From: Macrotis lagotis
Lineage: Eukaryota; Chordata; Mammalia; Peramelemorphia; Peramelidae
DNA: 64,000 bases
Direction: 5' to 3'
Assembly (NCBI RefSeq): GCF_037893015.1
Contig: NC_133664.1
Span: forward strand, 128,890,254-128,954,253
Positions 21,906-31,310 of this stretch are shown here, piece after piece; positions within the stretch are counted from its first letter, which is position 1; every line of letters begins with the position of its first letter. Under the pieces are notes generated by a model. That model was not told the DNA's origin. It made no database searches and was given only the letters and a program-made list of their open reading frames with translations. The translations under genes and the position numbers were made by a program.

Positions 21906-22104
21906 CAGAGTCATAGTGAAAGGAGAGAGAAAATATAGTACATGGTAGTGGAGAAATAAGAAAGGAGGGAGTTGCGATCAGCAATGGCAACGTTGGAAAA
22001 ATATGGAAGTAACTTTTGTGATAGACTTATCATAAAGAATGTGATCCACCCGTGACAGAGTTGTTGGTGTTGGAACACAGACTGAAGCACATTTTTTGTT
22101 ATTA

Positions 22105-22252
22105 TTATTTGGGGGAGGGTGCAGGGCAAGTGGGGCTGGGTGGCCTTTCTGGGGCCACATAACAGGGTAATCTTTGGGTGTCTGGGGCAGGATTTGGACC
22201 CAGGTGCTCCTGGCTCAAGGGCCAATGCTCTATCTGCCACCCAGCCACCCCT
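22105..22252 (-). mobile_element. SINE-derived module 2 in HAL1 3' region
   Basis: 'tgcagggcaagtggggctgggtggcc ... gggtgtctggggcaggatttggacccaggtgctcctggctc ... tgctctatctgccacccagccacccc' aligns over its full length with the reversed SINE; A-to-G changes dominate. Counterpart in copy 2 at about 61804-61945. Confidence 0.85.
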
Positions 22253-22305
22253 ACTATTATTACTATTTTATTTTATTTTGGGTCTTTTTTTTTCTTCTTT
22301 TTGGA

Positions 22306-22440
22306 TTTTGCAGGGCAGTGGGGGATTGGGTGGCTTGCATGTCACATGGCTGGGTGATTGTTGGGTTTATGAGGCTGGATATGGACTCGGGTGCTCGCAG
22401 CTCCAGGGCTGGTGCTTTGTCCATTGCTCCAGTTGACCAT
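22306..22440 (-). mobile_element. SINE-derived module 3 in HAL1 3' region
   Basis: 'ttttgcagggcagtgggggattgggtggcttgc ... tgggtgattgttgggt ... gaggctggatatggactcgggtgctc ... ctccagggctggtgctttgtcc' aligns with the reversed SINE. Nearly all AA of the SINE read GG. Counterpart in copy 2 at about 61617-61755. Confidence 0.85.
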
Positions 22441-22612
22441 ACCTACAATTATTACTATTTTTTTTAATTTTAATTTTTTTCTCTCCCCTTTACTTTTTTG
22501 CCCAAGCAAATCTATCTATATTAATGGAGGAGGGGTATTTTGTTTACTTGTAAACAAGGATATTTTATTAATGTAAAAAAATTTGTACAAAATGAGAATA
22601 AAAATAAATTAA

Positions 22613-22696
22613 AAAAATTTCTTCATAATATAGTTTTAGATCTGGTATATCTAGACCTCTTTCATTGCATTTTTAAAATTAATTCTATTGATATTC
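22613..22696 (-). mobile_element. L1-b, second part
   Basis: 'ataatatagttttagatctggtatatctagacctctttcattgc' matches the ORF2 segment at 13827-13870 and 30030-30080 and directly continues the piece ending at 19524. It ends in CTATTGATATTC (22685-22696), the left copy of a duplication found again at 24007. Confidence 0.8.
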
Positions 22697-23856
22697 CTTT
22701 TTTAGAAAGATTTTATTTAATTTGAATTTTACAATTTTCCCCTAATCTTCCTCCCCCTGCCCCAGAAGGCAGTTTGTTAGTTTTTACATTGTTTCTGTGG
22801 TATGCATTGACCTAAATTGAATGTGATAAGAGAGAAATCATGTTCTTAAGGAAGAAACATAAAGTATGGTATATAGCAGAATTACATAATAAGATAACAT
22901 TTTTTTAAAAAAAATTAAAAGTAATAGTCTTTGATCTTTGGTCAAACTTCACAATTTTCTCAGGATACAGATGTCATTCTCCATTGCAGATACCCCAAAA
23001 TTGTGCCTGATTGTTGGCCTGTTGGTATGAGCAAGTCCATTAAGGCTGATCATCACTCCCATGTTGCTGTTAGAGTGTACAATGTTCTTCTGGCTCTGCT
23101 CATCTCACTCAGAATCATTTCATGCAAATCCCTCCAGGCTTCCCTAAATTCCCATCCTTTCTGGTTTCTAATAGAACAATAGTGTTCCATCACATACATA
23201 TAACACAATTTATTAAGGCACGCCCCAATTGATGGACATTCACTCAATTTCCAATTCCTTGCCACCACAAATAGGGCTTCTATGAATATTTTTGTACAAT
23301 TGCTGTTTTTACCCTTTTTCGTCATCTTTTCAGGGTATAGACCCAGTAGTGGTATTGCTGGATCAAAGGGTATGCACATTTTTGTTGCCTTTTGGGCATA
23401 ATTCCAAATTGCTCTCCAGAAAGATTGAATGAGTTTCACAGCTCTACCAACAATGTATTAGTGTCCCAGATTTCCCACATCCCTTCCAACATTGATCATT
23501 GTCCTTCCTGGTCATATTGACCAGTCTGAGAGGTGTGATTTAATTTAAAGATGCTTTAATTTGCATATCTCTAATAAGTAGTGATTTAGAGAAATTTTTC
23601 ATATGACTGGATCACTTTAATTTTCTCATCTGTAAATTGCCTTTGCATATCCTTTGACCATTTGTCAATTGGGGAATGATTTGTCTTTTTTTAAAAATTT
23701 GACTCAATTCTCTGTATAATTTAGAAATGAGTCCTTTATCAGAAATACTAATCATAAAAATTGTTTCCCAATTTACTACATTTCTTTTGATATTGGTTAC
23801 AGTGGTTTTGTCTGTGCAAAGGCCTTTTTTAACTCAATGTAATCAAAATTGTCTAG
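22697..23856 (-). mobile_element. L1-c: 5'-truncated L1 (3'UTR and ORF2 end), part of a chimera
   Basis: 3'UTR of the HAL1-old type ('cccctgccccagaaggcagtttgttag', 'taaattgaatgtgataagag'), then ORF2 C-terminal and upstream sequence up to 'caatgtaatcaaaattgtctag'. It joins the A-rich tail of a SINE at 23857. CTATTGATATTC flanks the combined L1-c plus SINE unit (22685-22696 and 24007-24018), not L1-c alone. Confidence 0.8.
23053..23439 (-). pseudogene. L1-c ORF2 C-terminus
   Basis: A 128-codon open stretch with CIPFDPAIPLLGLYPEK, then C.K.F.EALF..A..W and a W.DLHEMILSEMSR-type end: the extreme C-terminus of L1 ORF2p. Fairly well preserved, but it is only a 3' fragment lacking endonuclease and RT domains. 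Confidence 0.85.
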
Positions 23857-24006
23857 TTTATTTATTTATTTATTTTTGGTATGGTGGGGTTAAATGATTT
23901 GCCCAAGTCATGCACTTATGTAATCATTGTGTTTGAGACCAGTTTTAAACTCAGGTCCTCTTGACTCCAAGGCAGGTACTCTATCCACTGCACTACCTAG
24001 CTGTCC
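23857..24006 (-). mobile_element. SINE fused to L1-c
   Basis: Reversed full-length SINE with TTTA-repeat tail (23857-23876). Its 5' end (GTCCC) lies at 24006, directly before the right duplication. It has no target duplication of its own. Confidence 0.88.
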
Positions 24007-24522
24007 CTATTGATATTCTTGATGTTTTGTTCTTGCAGGTAAATTTTGGGTTTTTTTTTTAGCATTATAAAATGGTTTTTTTATTTTTTTGGTTGTGTGG
24101 TTCTACTGAATAAGTAGTTTAAATTAGGTTAAATTATCATTTTTATTAAATTATCTCAGTCTACCCATGAGGAGATGATATTTTTCTAGTTGCTTAGATC
24201 TGACTTTATTAGTGTGAAAAGTGCCTATTCTACTTCCTTTAATTTCTTTTTCTTCTCTTAATTGCTAAAGTCAATATTTCTAATACAATATTGCATAATA
24301 GTAGTGATAATGGGCAACCTTATTTCATCCCTGATCTTTCTGGTTAGACTTCTAGCTTATTCCCAATTGCACATGATGCTTGCTAGTGGTATTAGAGAGT
24401 TACAGCTTATAATTTTAGGGAAAAATCATTTAATCTTATGCTCTCTAGTGTTTTCAATAGGGATGAATACTGTATTTTTTCAAAAACTTTTTCAGCATCT
24501 ATTAAGATAACATATGATTTTT

Positions 24523-24672
24523 TTTTTTAGTTTTTGCAAGGCAAATGGGGTTAAATGGCTTGCCCAAGGCCACACAGCTAGGTAATTATTAAGTTTCTGA
24601 GGCCGGATTTGAACTCAGGTACTCCTGACTCCAGGGCCGGTGCTCTATCTACTGCGCCACCTAGCTGCCCCT
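24523..24672 (-). mobile_element. SINE in L1-b, young copy
   Basis: Close to consensus. AACATATGATTTT duplicated at 24509 and 24674. Confidence 0.97.
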
Positions 24673-26051
24673 AAACATATGATTTTGATAGTTTTGTCAT
24701 TGATATGGAAGCTTATGCTAATAGTTTTCTAAATATTGAATCAGTCCTGCATATCTAGTATAAATCCAACCTGGTCATAATGTATTATCCTATTGATAAC
24801 TTGCTTTAATCTATTTAGTAATATTTTATTTAAAATTTTTGCATCAATATTCATTAGGGAAATTGGTCTATAATTTCTTTCTTGGTTTTGGTTCTTCCTG
24901 GTTTAGTTATCAGCATCATATTTGTGTCATAAAAGAAATTTGGTAGGACTCCACTTATTTTTCTTCATTAGTTTGTAGAAAATTAGAATTAATTGTCCTT
25001 TAGATGTTTGGTGGAAGTCACTTGTGAATTTATCTAGAGATTTTTTTTTCTTATGGGGTGCATTAATGAATTGTTCAATTACTTTTTCTGAAATGGTGTT
25101 GAGTATTTTATTCTTCTGCTAATTTGGATAATTTCGATTTTTGTTAATATTCCACCATTTCATTTAGATTGTCATATTTATTGGTATATAGTTGGATAAG
25201 AAGGTTGAATATTGCTTTAACTTCCTCTTTTAATTCCTCTTTTTTTAACTTCCTCTATTAATTCACCCTTTACATTTTTGATACCAATAATTTTGTTTTC
25301 TTCTCTTTTGTTTTAAATCATATTAACCAAAGGTTTATTTATTTATTTTGTTGTTTTTTTAAAATCAAATCTTAGTTTTATTTATTAATTCAAAGTTTCT
25401 TGTTTTCAATTTTTTAATCTCTCCTTTGATTATTAGGATTTCTTTGGTATTTATTGGAGATTCTTAAATTGTTCTTTTTTTAAAAGAACAATTTTTAAAA
25501 GTTGTTCTTTTTTTAGTTGCATGCTCAATTCATGGAATTCCTCTTCATGTATTTTATTCATTTAGAGATTTAGAGATATTAAATTTCCCCCCAAGTTTTG
25601 GTTTATTGTCATTGCCTTAGATGAATTTATTCTTTTTATGATTTATAGTTTGACCTTCCCTAGGATTTGATTATTTAGTTTTCAATTAATTTTTAATCTA
25701 GTTTTTCATGGCCCTTTACTACATATAATTTTTATTGTATCATCATCTGATAAAAATATGCCTAATATTTCTGCCTTTCTGAATTTGATTGTGAGATTTT
25801 TAATGCCCTAATACAAGGTCAGTTTTGTATAAATACCATGTACCACTGAGAAAAAAGATATTCTTTTCTATCCCTATTCAGTTTTCTTTAGAGATTTATC
25901 ATACCTAACTTTTCTAAGATTCTGTTCATCTTTTCACTTCTTCCTCACCTAATTTTTGATTATATCTACCTAACATTGAGTAGGGGAGGTTGATATTCCC
26001 TCCTAATATAGTTTTGCTATCTATTTCTTCCTCTATCTCATTTAGTTTCTC

Positions 26052-26198
26052 CTCTGAGAATTTGGATGCTATAGCACTTGTTGTATAGATACAGATACAG
26101 ATACAGATACAGATACAGATACAGATACAGAGACAGAGACAGAGACAGAGACAGAGATAGAGATAAATATAGATAATGAACTCAGGTCCTCCTGAGAA
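26052..26198. repeat. GATACA/GAGACA hexamer array inside a duplicated L1/SINE segment
   Basis: 'gagaatttggatgctatagcactt' occurs at 26056 and again at 26193. Between the copies lie tandem GATACA (about 26089-26130) then GAGACA units and a SINE scrap 'gaactcaggtcctcctga'. This is the left arm of the compound satellite. Confidence 0.85.
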
Positions 26199-26231
26199 TT
26201 TGGATGCTATAGCACTTATTACATATATATA

Positions 26232-26622
26232 TAGAGATATATAGATATAGATATACATATATGTATGTACATATATATTTATCTATCTATATCTATATCT
26301 GTATCTGTCTCTGTATCTGTATCTGTCTCTGTCTCTGTATCTGTATCTGTATCTGTCTCTGTCTCTGTATCTGTATCTGTGTCTGTGTCTGTGTCTGTGT
26401 CTATGTCTATCTATGTCTATGTCTATGTCTATGTCTATGTCTATGTCCATGTCCATGTCCATGTCCATGTCCATGTCCATGTCCATATCTATATCTATAT
26501 CTATATCTATATCTATATCTATATCTATATCTATATCTATATCTATATCTATATCTATATCTATATCTATATCTATATCTATATCTATATCTATCTACAT
26601 CTATATCTATATCTATATCTAT
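26232..26622. repeat. Compound hexanucleotide satellite (CTGTAT, CTGTCT, CTATGT, CCATGT, CTATAT)
   Basis: About 390 bp of CT-NNNN-type hexamers passing through blocks of CTGTAT/CTGTCT, CTGTGT, CTATGT, CCATGT (about 9 units) and CTATAT (about 22 units). Open frames of Tyr-Ile/Tyr-Leu/Ser-Met type are artefacts. The CTGTAT block is the reverse complement of the GATACA array to the left. Confidence 0.97.
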
Positions 26623-26671
26623 AATGAACTCGGCCCTGTGCTCCATTCACTGCACCACCTAGCCGCCCCCA
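26623..26671 (-). mobile_element. SINE 5' end remnant beside the satellite
   Basis: 'gaactcggccctgtgctccattcactgcaccacctagccgcccc' is the reversed SINE head. Together with the scrap at 26180-26198 it suggests one SINE torn apart by satellite growth and duplication. Confidence 0.8.
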
Positions 26672-27212
26672 GATGTGTTTCTTGTAAAGTACATATTAGT
26701 ACAATTCTGATTCTTAATCCATTATGCTATGCACTTCCTTTTTATGGGAGAGTTTATTCCATTCACAATCCATGATTACTAACTGTATATTTCTCTCCAT
26801 TTCATCTTCCCCATTTATATTTTTTCTCTCCTTTCACCCTATCTCTCCTCACCAATATTTTGCTTTTGACCACCACATCTCTCAATCTGCCCTCCCATCT
26901 ATCAGTCCATTCTTTTTCTTTCCACTTTCCCCTCTTTCTTCTGCCCTCCCTTCTATCAGTGCTTCCCTTACCTTTTTTTCTCCTTTACCCTCCACTTCCC
27001 TGTGGTTAAGATACATTTTTAAACTCAATTGGGAGTATATGTTATTTGTTCTTTGAGTCAAATCTTTTGTGAATAAGATTCAATCCATACCCATACCTTC
27101 CTTCTTTCCTTGTACTATAATAAATTCTTGTCTCTTCATGTGATATGATTTACTCTTTTCTGCCTCTCCCTTCTCTCCTAGGACAACATTTTTATTATTG
27201 TGTAATTTTTTT

Positions 27213-27364
27213 TAGGGTTTTTTTTTTTTGCATGGCAATGGGGTTAAGTGGCTTGCCCAAGGCCACACAGCTAGGTAATTATTAAGTGTCTGAGAACGGA
27301 TTTGAACCCAGGTACTCCTGACTCCATGGCCAGTGATCTAACCACTGCACCACCTAGCTGCCCC
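27213..27364 (-). mobile_element. SINE in L1-b spacer
   Basis: Near-consensus. GTAATTTTTTT duplicated at 27202 and 27365. Confidence 0.96.
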
Positions 27365-27589
27365 GTAATTTTTTTAATATCATCACATTATAATGATATT
27401 ATACTCATACCTTCTAAGTATACTCCTTCTAACTGCCCTAATCAAAATACAATTCTCAAGAGTTACAAGTTTTATCTTCCCATTAAGGTTATAAAGAATT
27501 GAGTCTTATTGAATAACAATTTTTCTCTTCTGTTTATCTTTATGCATCTCTTGGGTCTTTAATTTGAAAACTGAATTTTCTTTCAATTC

Positions 27590-28260
27590 TGACCTTTTTA
27601 TCAGGAAAGTTTGAAAGTTTCCCACTTTGTTGAATTACCATCTTTCCCCCTGAAGAATATGCTGAATTTTTCAGGGTAGCTGATTCTTGGTTGTAATCCA
27701 GTTTTGGATGATTATATTTTAGACCCTCCCATCTTTTAATGTGGAAGCTGCTAAATCCTCCATAATTTTGACTGTGACTCCTTGGTATTTGAATTTGGGG
27801 GGGGGGTTACTACTTGCAGCATTTTCCCCTTGAGTTGATAATTCTGGAATTTGGCTATAAGATTCCTTGGAGTTTTTATTTGGGAATCTCATTATGGAGG
27901 TGATCAGTGGATTCATTCAAGGACTATTTTGTCCTCTAGTTCTAGGATATTAGGGTAGTTTTCTTTGATAATTTTTTTTAAAAGATAATGTCAATGATCT
28001 TTTGTTTTTTGATCTTGACTTCCAAGTAGACTAATTATTCTTAAATTATCTGTCCTGGATCATTGACAGTAATTTTTCCTATGAGGTACTTTATATTTCC
28101 TACTATTTTTCCAGTCTTTTGATCTTCTTTGGTTAATTCTTGATGTATTAGTTTCAAATTAACCCAATTCTAATTTGTAACGATTTATTTTCGTTTGTAT
28201 TTTCTTTTCCATTTGTCCAATTCTACTTTATTTTTGGTAAGTTCTACATCCATATATTCT
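27590..28260 (-). pseudogene. L1-b ORF1 remnant
   Basis: Reversed ORF1: C-terminal domain ('tgaattaccatctttccccctgaagaatatgctgaattt'), central part with EDLAASTLKDGR- and FPNKN-type residues (27916-27719), then coiled-coil region to 'ttttccatttgtccaattctactt'. Contains a G-run (27796-27805) and multiple stops. Confidence 0.75.
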
Positions 28261-28293
28261 TTTTTCCATTTCTTTTTTAAAAATAAATTTCTT

Positions 28294-28442
28294 GGGGGTG
28301 GCTAGATGGCACAGTGGATAGGGCCTCAGCCCTAGAGTCAGGAGTACCTGAGTTCAAATCCAGACTCAAACACTTAATAATTACCTAGTTGTGTGGCCTT
28401 GGGCAAATCACTTAACCCCATTTGCCTTGCGAAAACTTAAAT
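28294..28442 (+). mobile_element. SINE at the tail of L1-d
   Basis: Full-length plus-strand SINE. AAATAAATTTCTT (28281-28293) against AAATACATTTCTT (28443-28455). Confidence 0.95.
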
Positions 28443-28863
28443 AAATACATTTCTTTATTTTTGCAATTAAAAGCTACAATAGTTTTCAATACTCATTTTT
28501 TTGAAAGGTTTAGAGTTCCACATTTTTCTCCCTCCCTCATTTCCCTCTCCCCTTAACAGCAAGTTATCTAATAGAGGTTATATATGTATAACTATGTTAA
28601 GCATATTTCCATATTAACAATGCTGTGAAGGAAGAATCAGAACAAAAGGGAAAAAATAAAGAGACGGAAAAGACAAAAAAATTTTTTTAATTGAAAATTT
28701 TATTCTCCTTTCAGACTCTATTGATCCTCCTCTGGATGTGAATAGTATTTTTCACTATAAGTCCTTTAGAATTTGTTTTGGATTTTGCTAAGAAGAGCAA
28801 ATTCATCATAGTTGATTATGACACATTATTGTTGTTTATGTGTACAATGTTCTTCTGGTCACT

Positions 28864-30335
28864 TCACTCAGCATGGTTTCCTGCAACTCTTTCCAGGGCT
28901 CCTCTAATGTCTGATTGCTCATGATTTCTTACAGAGGAATAGTATTCCACATTTATACACCATAACTTGTTCAGCCATTCCCAATTGATGAGTATCTCTT
29001 CAATTTCTAATTCTTTGTCATTATAAAAATAGACACTATAAATATTTTTTGTACATGTGGGTTTTTCCCTTTGTGGCACTTTGGGCATAGTTCCAAAATG
29101 CTCTCCAGAATGGTTGGATCAATTTACAACTCCATCAACAATGCATTAATGTCCCCTTTTTCCCACATCCCTCCAGCTTTTATCATTTTCCTTTTCTGTC
29201 AGATTAACCAATTTGTTCAGTATTAGGTTGTACTTCAGAATTGTTCACCATTAATGGTTTAAAGTATTTTTTAATATTACTATAGATAACTTTAATTTCT
29301 TCATCTGAAAACTGCCTATTCATAGCCATTGACTATTTCTCAATTGGGGAATGACTTGTGTTATAAATTTGTCTCAGTTCTCTATATATTTAAGAAATGA
29401 TTCCTTTATCAGAAACTATGGTTATAAAATTTTCCCTCTGCTTTCCTTCTAATCTTGTTTGCATTGGTTTTGTTTGTGCAAAAGCTTTTTATTTTTATGT
29501 AATTAAAATTATCCATTTTTTATTATATAATATTCTTGATCTTTTCCTTCATCATAAACTCCTTCCCCTTCCATAGAACTGATAAATAAACTATTTATTA
29601 TTCTCCTAACTGGCTTATGATATTATCTTTTATGTCTAAATCTTGTGCCCATTTCTCACTTATATTGGTATAGGGTGTGAAATGGTTTGTCTATGTTTAA
29701 TTTCCACCATACAATTTTCCAGTTTTCCCTGCAATTTTCTTAGAGTTCTTGGGGCAGTGGATAATGCACCAGTCCTGGAGTCAGGAGGACCTGAGTTCAA
29801 ATCTGACCTCAGACACTTAATAATTTCCCAGTTGTGTGACCTTGGGCAAGTCACTTAACCTCATTGCCTTGCAAAAAAAAGTGAGTTCTTATCCCAGAAG
29901 CTGGAGTCTTTGAGTCTTTCAAACAGTAGATTACTATAGTTATTTACTGTTCTTTCTTTTGGTCTAATCTATTCCACTGATTCACCACTCTATTTGTTAG
30001 ATAATATCTAATAGTTTTGATGACTAATGTTTTGTTATATAATTTCAGATCTGATACAACTAGGTCACCTTCCTTTGCATTTTTTGATAAATTCCCTTGA
30101 TATTATTGTTTTTCTATTATTTCAGATGAATTTTGTTGTGATTTTTTTTCTCAGTAAAATAATTTTTGGTAGTTTGATTGGTATGGCACTGACTAATTTC
30201 ATTTAGGTAGAATTGTCATTTGTATTATATTAATTTGTTCTATCCATGAACAATACACATTTTTTCAATTATTTAGATCTGATTTTATTTGTTTGAAAAG
30301 GGTTTTGTAATTATTTTCTTATAATTTCTGGGTGG
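28864..30335 (-). pseudogene. L1-d ORF2 C-terminal remnant
   Basis: 'acttcactcagcatggtttcctgcaactctttccaggg' through 'gaatggttggatcaatttacaac' and 'tggagtctttgagtc' matches the ORF2 3' portions of L1-a and L1-b. Broken in all frames; holds one SINE. Confidence 0.78.
29751..29880 (+). mobile_element. SINE in L1-d
   Basis: Lacks part of the head (GGGGCAGTGG start). GAGTTCTT duplicated at 29743-29750 and 29883-29890. Confidence 0.95.
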
Positions 30336-30349
30336 CTAATTATACTTTT

Positions 30350-30501
30350 TTTTTTTAGGTTTTTGCAAGGCAAATGGGGTTAAGTGGCTTGCCCAAGGCC
30401 ACACAGCTAGGTAATTATTAAGTGTCTGAGGTCAGATTTGAACTCAGGTACTCCTGACTCCAGGACTGATGCTCTTATCCACTGTATCACCTAGCCACCT
30501 G
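30350..30501 (-). mobile_element. SINE at the L1-d deletion junction
   Basis: Near-consensus. CTAATTATACTTTT (30336) and CCAATTATACTTTT (30502) flank it as target duplication, so the L1-d deletion predates this SINE. Confidence 0.95.
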
Positions 30502-30515
30502 CCAATTATACTTTT

Positions 30516-30785
30516 AAAGGTATTATTTTCTTCAGTCAATTCTTATGCTTCATTTTCCAATTTTTCATAATTCTCCTGCATTTATTTACCAACTTTTCTT
30601 CTACTTGTCTTATTTGGTCTTTAAAGCCTTTTTGAGCTCTTCCAAGAGGACTTTTTGGACTTAAGACCAATTCATTAATCCCTCTTGACATGAACTCATT
30701 TTGTCAATGCTTTCCTCTTCTGACATGGTGCTTTGATCTTCCCTGTTGCCATAGTGGTTTTCTACAGTTAGAATTCTTTTTTTTT
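30516..30785 (-). pseudogene. L1-d ORF1 N-terminal remnant
   Basis: 'ttattttcttcagtcaattctt', 'tttttgagctcttccaagaggac', 'gacatggtgctttgatcttccctgttg' parallel the coiled coil and N-terminus of ORF1 at 63590-63880. Decayed. Confidence 0.65.
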
Positions 30786-31310
30786 TTAAGTTGAACTCTA
30801 GTCTTGGCTTACAGGTGGCACAGTCTCAAACCTTTTGTGCTGGGAGACTGGAGTCTGGTCACTGGCTTTCCAAAATGTGGACTCAGGTGCTGGTGGCTTG
30901 CTCCCTGTGTGGTTAGCTGACTCAATGCCTTCTGTTGTTCTGGAATTCTGAGATTCATAAGTCTTCTGCATTTGGTTTGGAACCCTCACTGCTGGCCTGC
31001 TGTATTGCTATCCTGCCTAGTTATAACCCAGGGGGCAGAGTTAGTAATCTACAATGTGTCTAAGAGCTCCCCAATATCTTCCCTGTTCCCTGTCTAGGTT
31101 TCGTTTCCTTTTTACCTGAGAGGGTCAGACTTTTCTTGAAGTTCTTCCAAGATACCTTCATCTGAAAAGTTGTTTCACTCTGTCTTTTTGTGTGCTCTGT
31201 CACTTCAAGGTCTGTTTAAAGGCTTCATTTAAAGTTGTTTCAGAAGGAAACTGGGAAAAGATCAGGGAGCTTCCTAGCTTCTCTCCACCATCTTGGTTCT
31301 ACCCAGGAAG
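30786..31310 (-). mobile_element. L1-d 5'UTR
   Basis: Less AT-rich leader ending in 'ctctccaccatcttggttctaccc', the reversed L1 start with a YY1-like CAAGATGG core. Confidence 0.65.

Larger units (their letters stand above)
19525..22612 (+). mobile_element. HAL1 copy 1: half-L1 with three antisense SINE modules
   Basis: 5' start GGGGGCGGAGCCAAGATGGC, GC-rich leader of about 650 bp, ORF1 (20174 to about 21300), a post-ORF1 spacer, three SINE-derived modules in reverse (21768-21905, 22105-22252, 22306-22440), a short AT-rich end and an A-rich tail at 22612. There is no ORF2 at all: no endonuclease, RT or QETHL-type motif. Flanked by AAAAACTTCTTC (19513-19524) and AAAAATTTCTTC (22613-22624), a 12-bp target duplication with one mismatch, inside L1-b. 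HAL1 elements are L1-derived and are thought to borrow L1 ORF2p in trans. Confidence 0.9.
24007..28270 (-). mobile_element. L1-b, third part: ORF2 body, spacer and ORF1
   Basis: Continues L1-b right to left: 'ttgatattcttgatgttttgttcttgcaggtaaattttgg' (ORF2), RT-region relics, the ORF2 N-terminal block near 26670-26770 ('atgtgtttcttgtaaag', 'ttttatgggagagttt'), spacer 26800-27520, ORF1 C-terminal to coiled-coil region 27590-28260. Three SINE sites and a hexanucleotide satellite are embedded. No usable frame. Confidence 0.82.
28271..31310 (-). mobile_element. L1-d: complete ends, large internal deletion
   Basis: Both ends are present: a 3' tail and 3'UTR at 28271-28860, and a 5' start at about 31290-31305 (reverse complement of GGGTAGAACCAAGATGGTGG). 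From the 3' side it holds ORF2 C-terminal sequence to about 30335, then jumps at the SINE site (30350-30501) straight to ORF1 coiled-coil sequence and the 5'UTR. The ORF2 endonuclease/RT and the ORF1 C-terminal domain are missing. Confidence 0.7.

Noticed and set aside
21911..22467. Several 60-109-codon frames with Tyr runs and 'PGAPGS'-type sequence, also at 61478-62140
   Set aside because: They recur because both HAL1 copies share the SINE-derived modules; the frames run in opposite directions over the same non-coding DNA.
26082..26622. CRISPR-like or satellite-array interpretation of regular repeats
   Set aside because: Units are 6 bp without spacers; it is a microsatellite in a mammalian genome.
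26261..26775. Open frames of up to 133 codons with Tyr-Leu, Tyr-Ile, Ser-Met or Arg-Tyr repeats
   Set aside because: All arise from the hexanucleotide satellite; open in both strands because the unit lacks stops.
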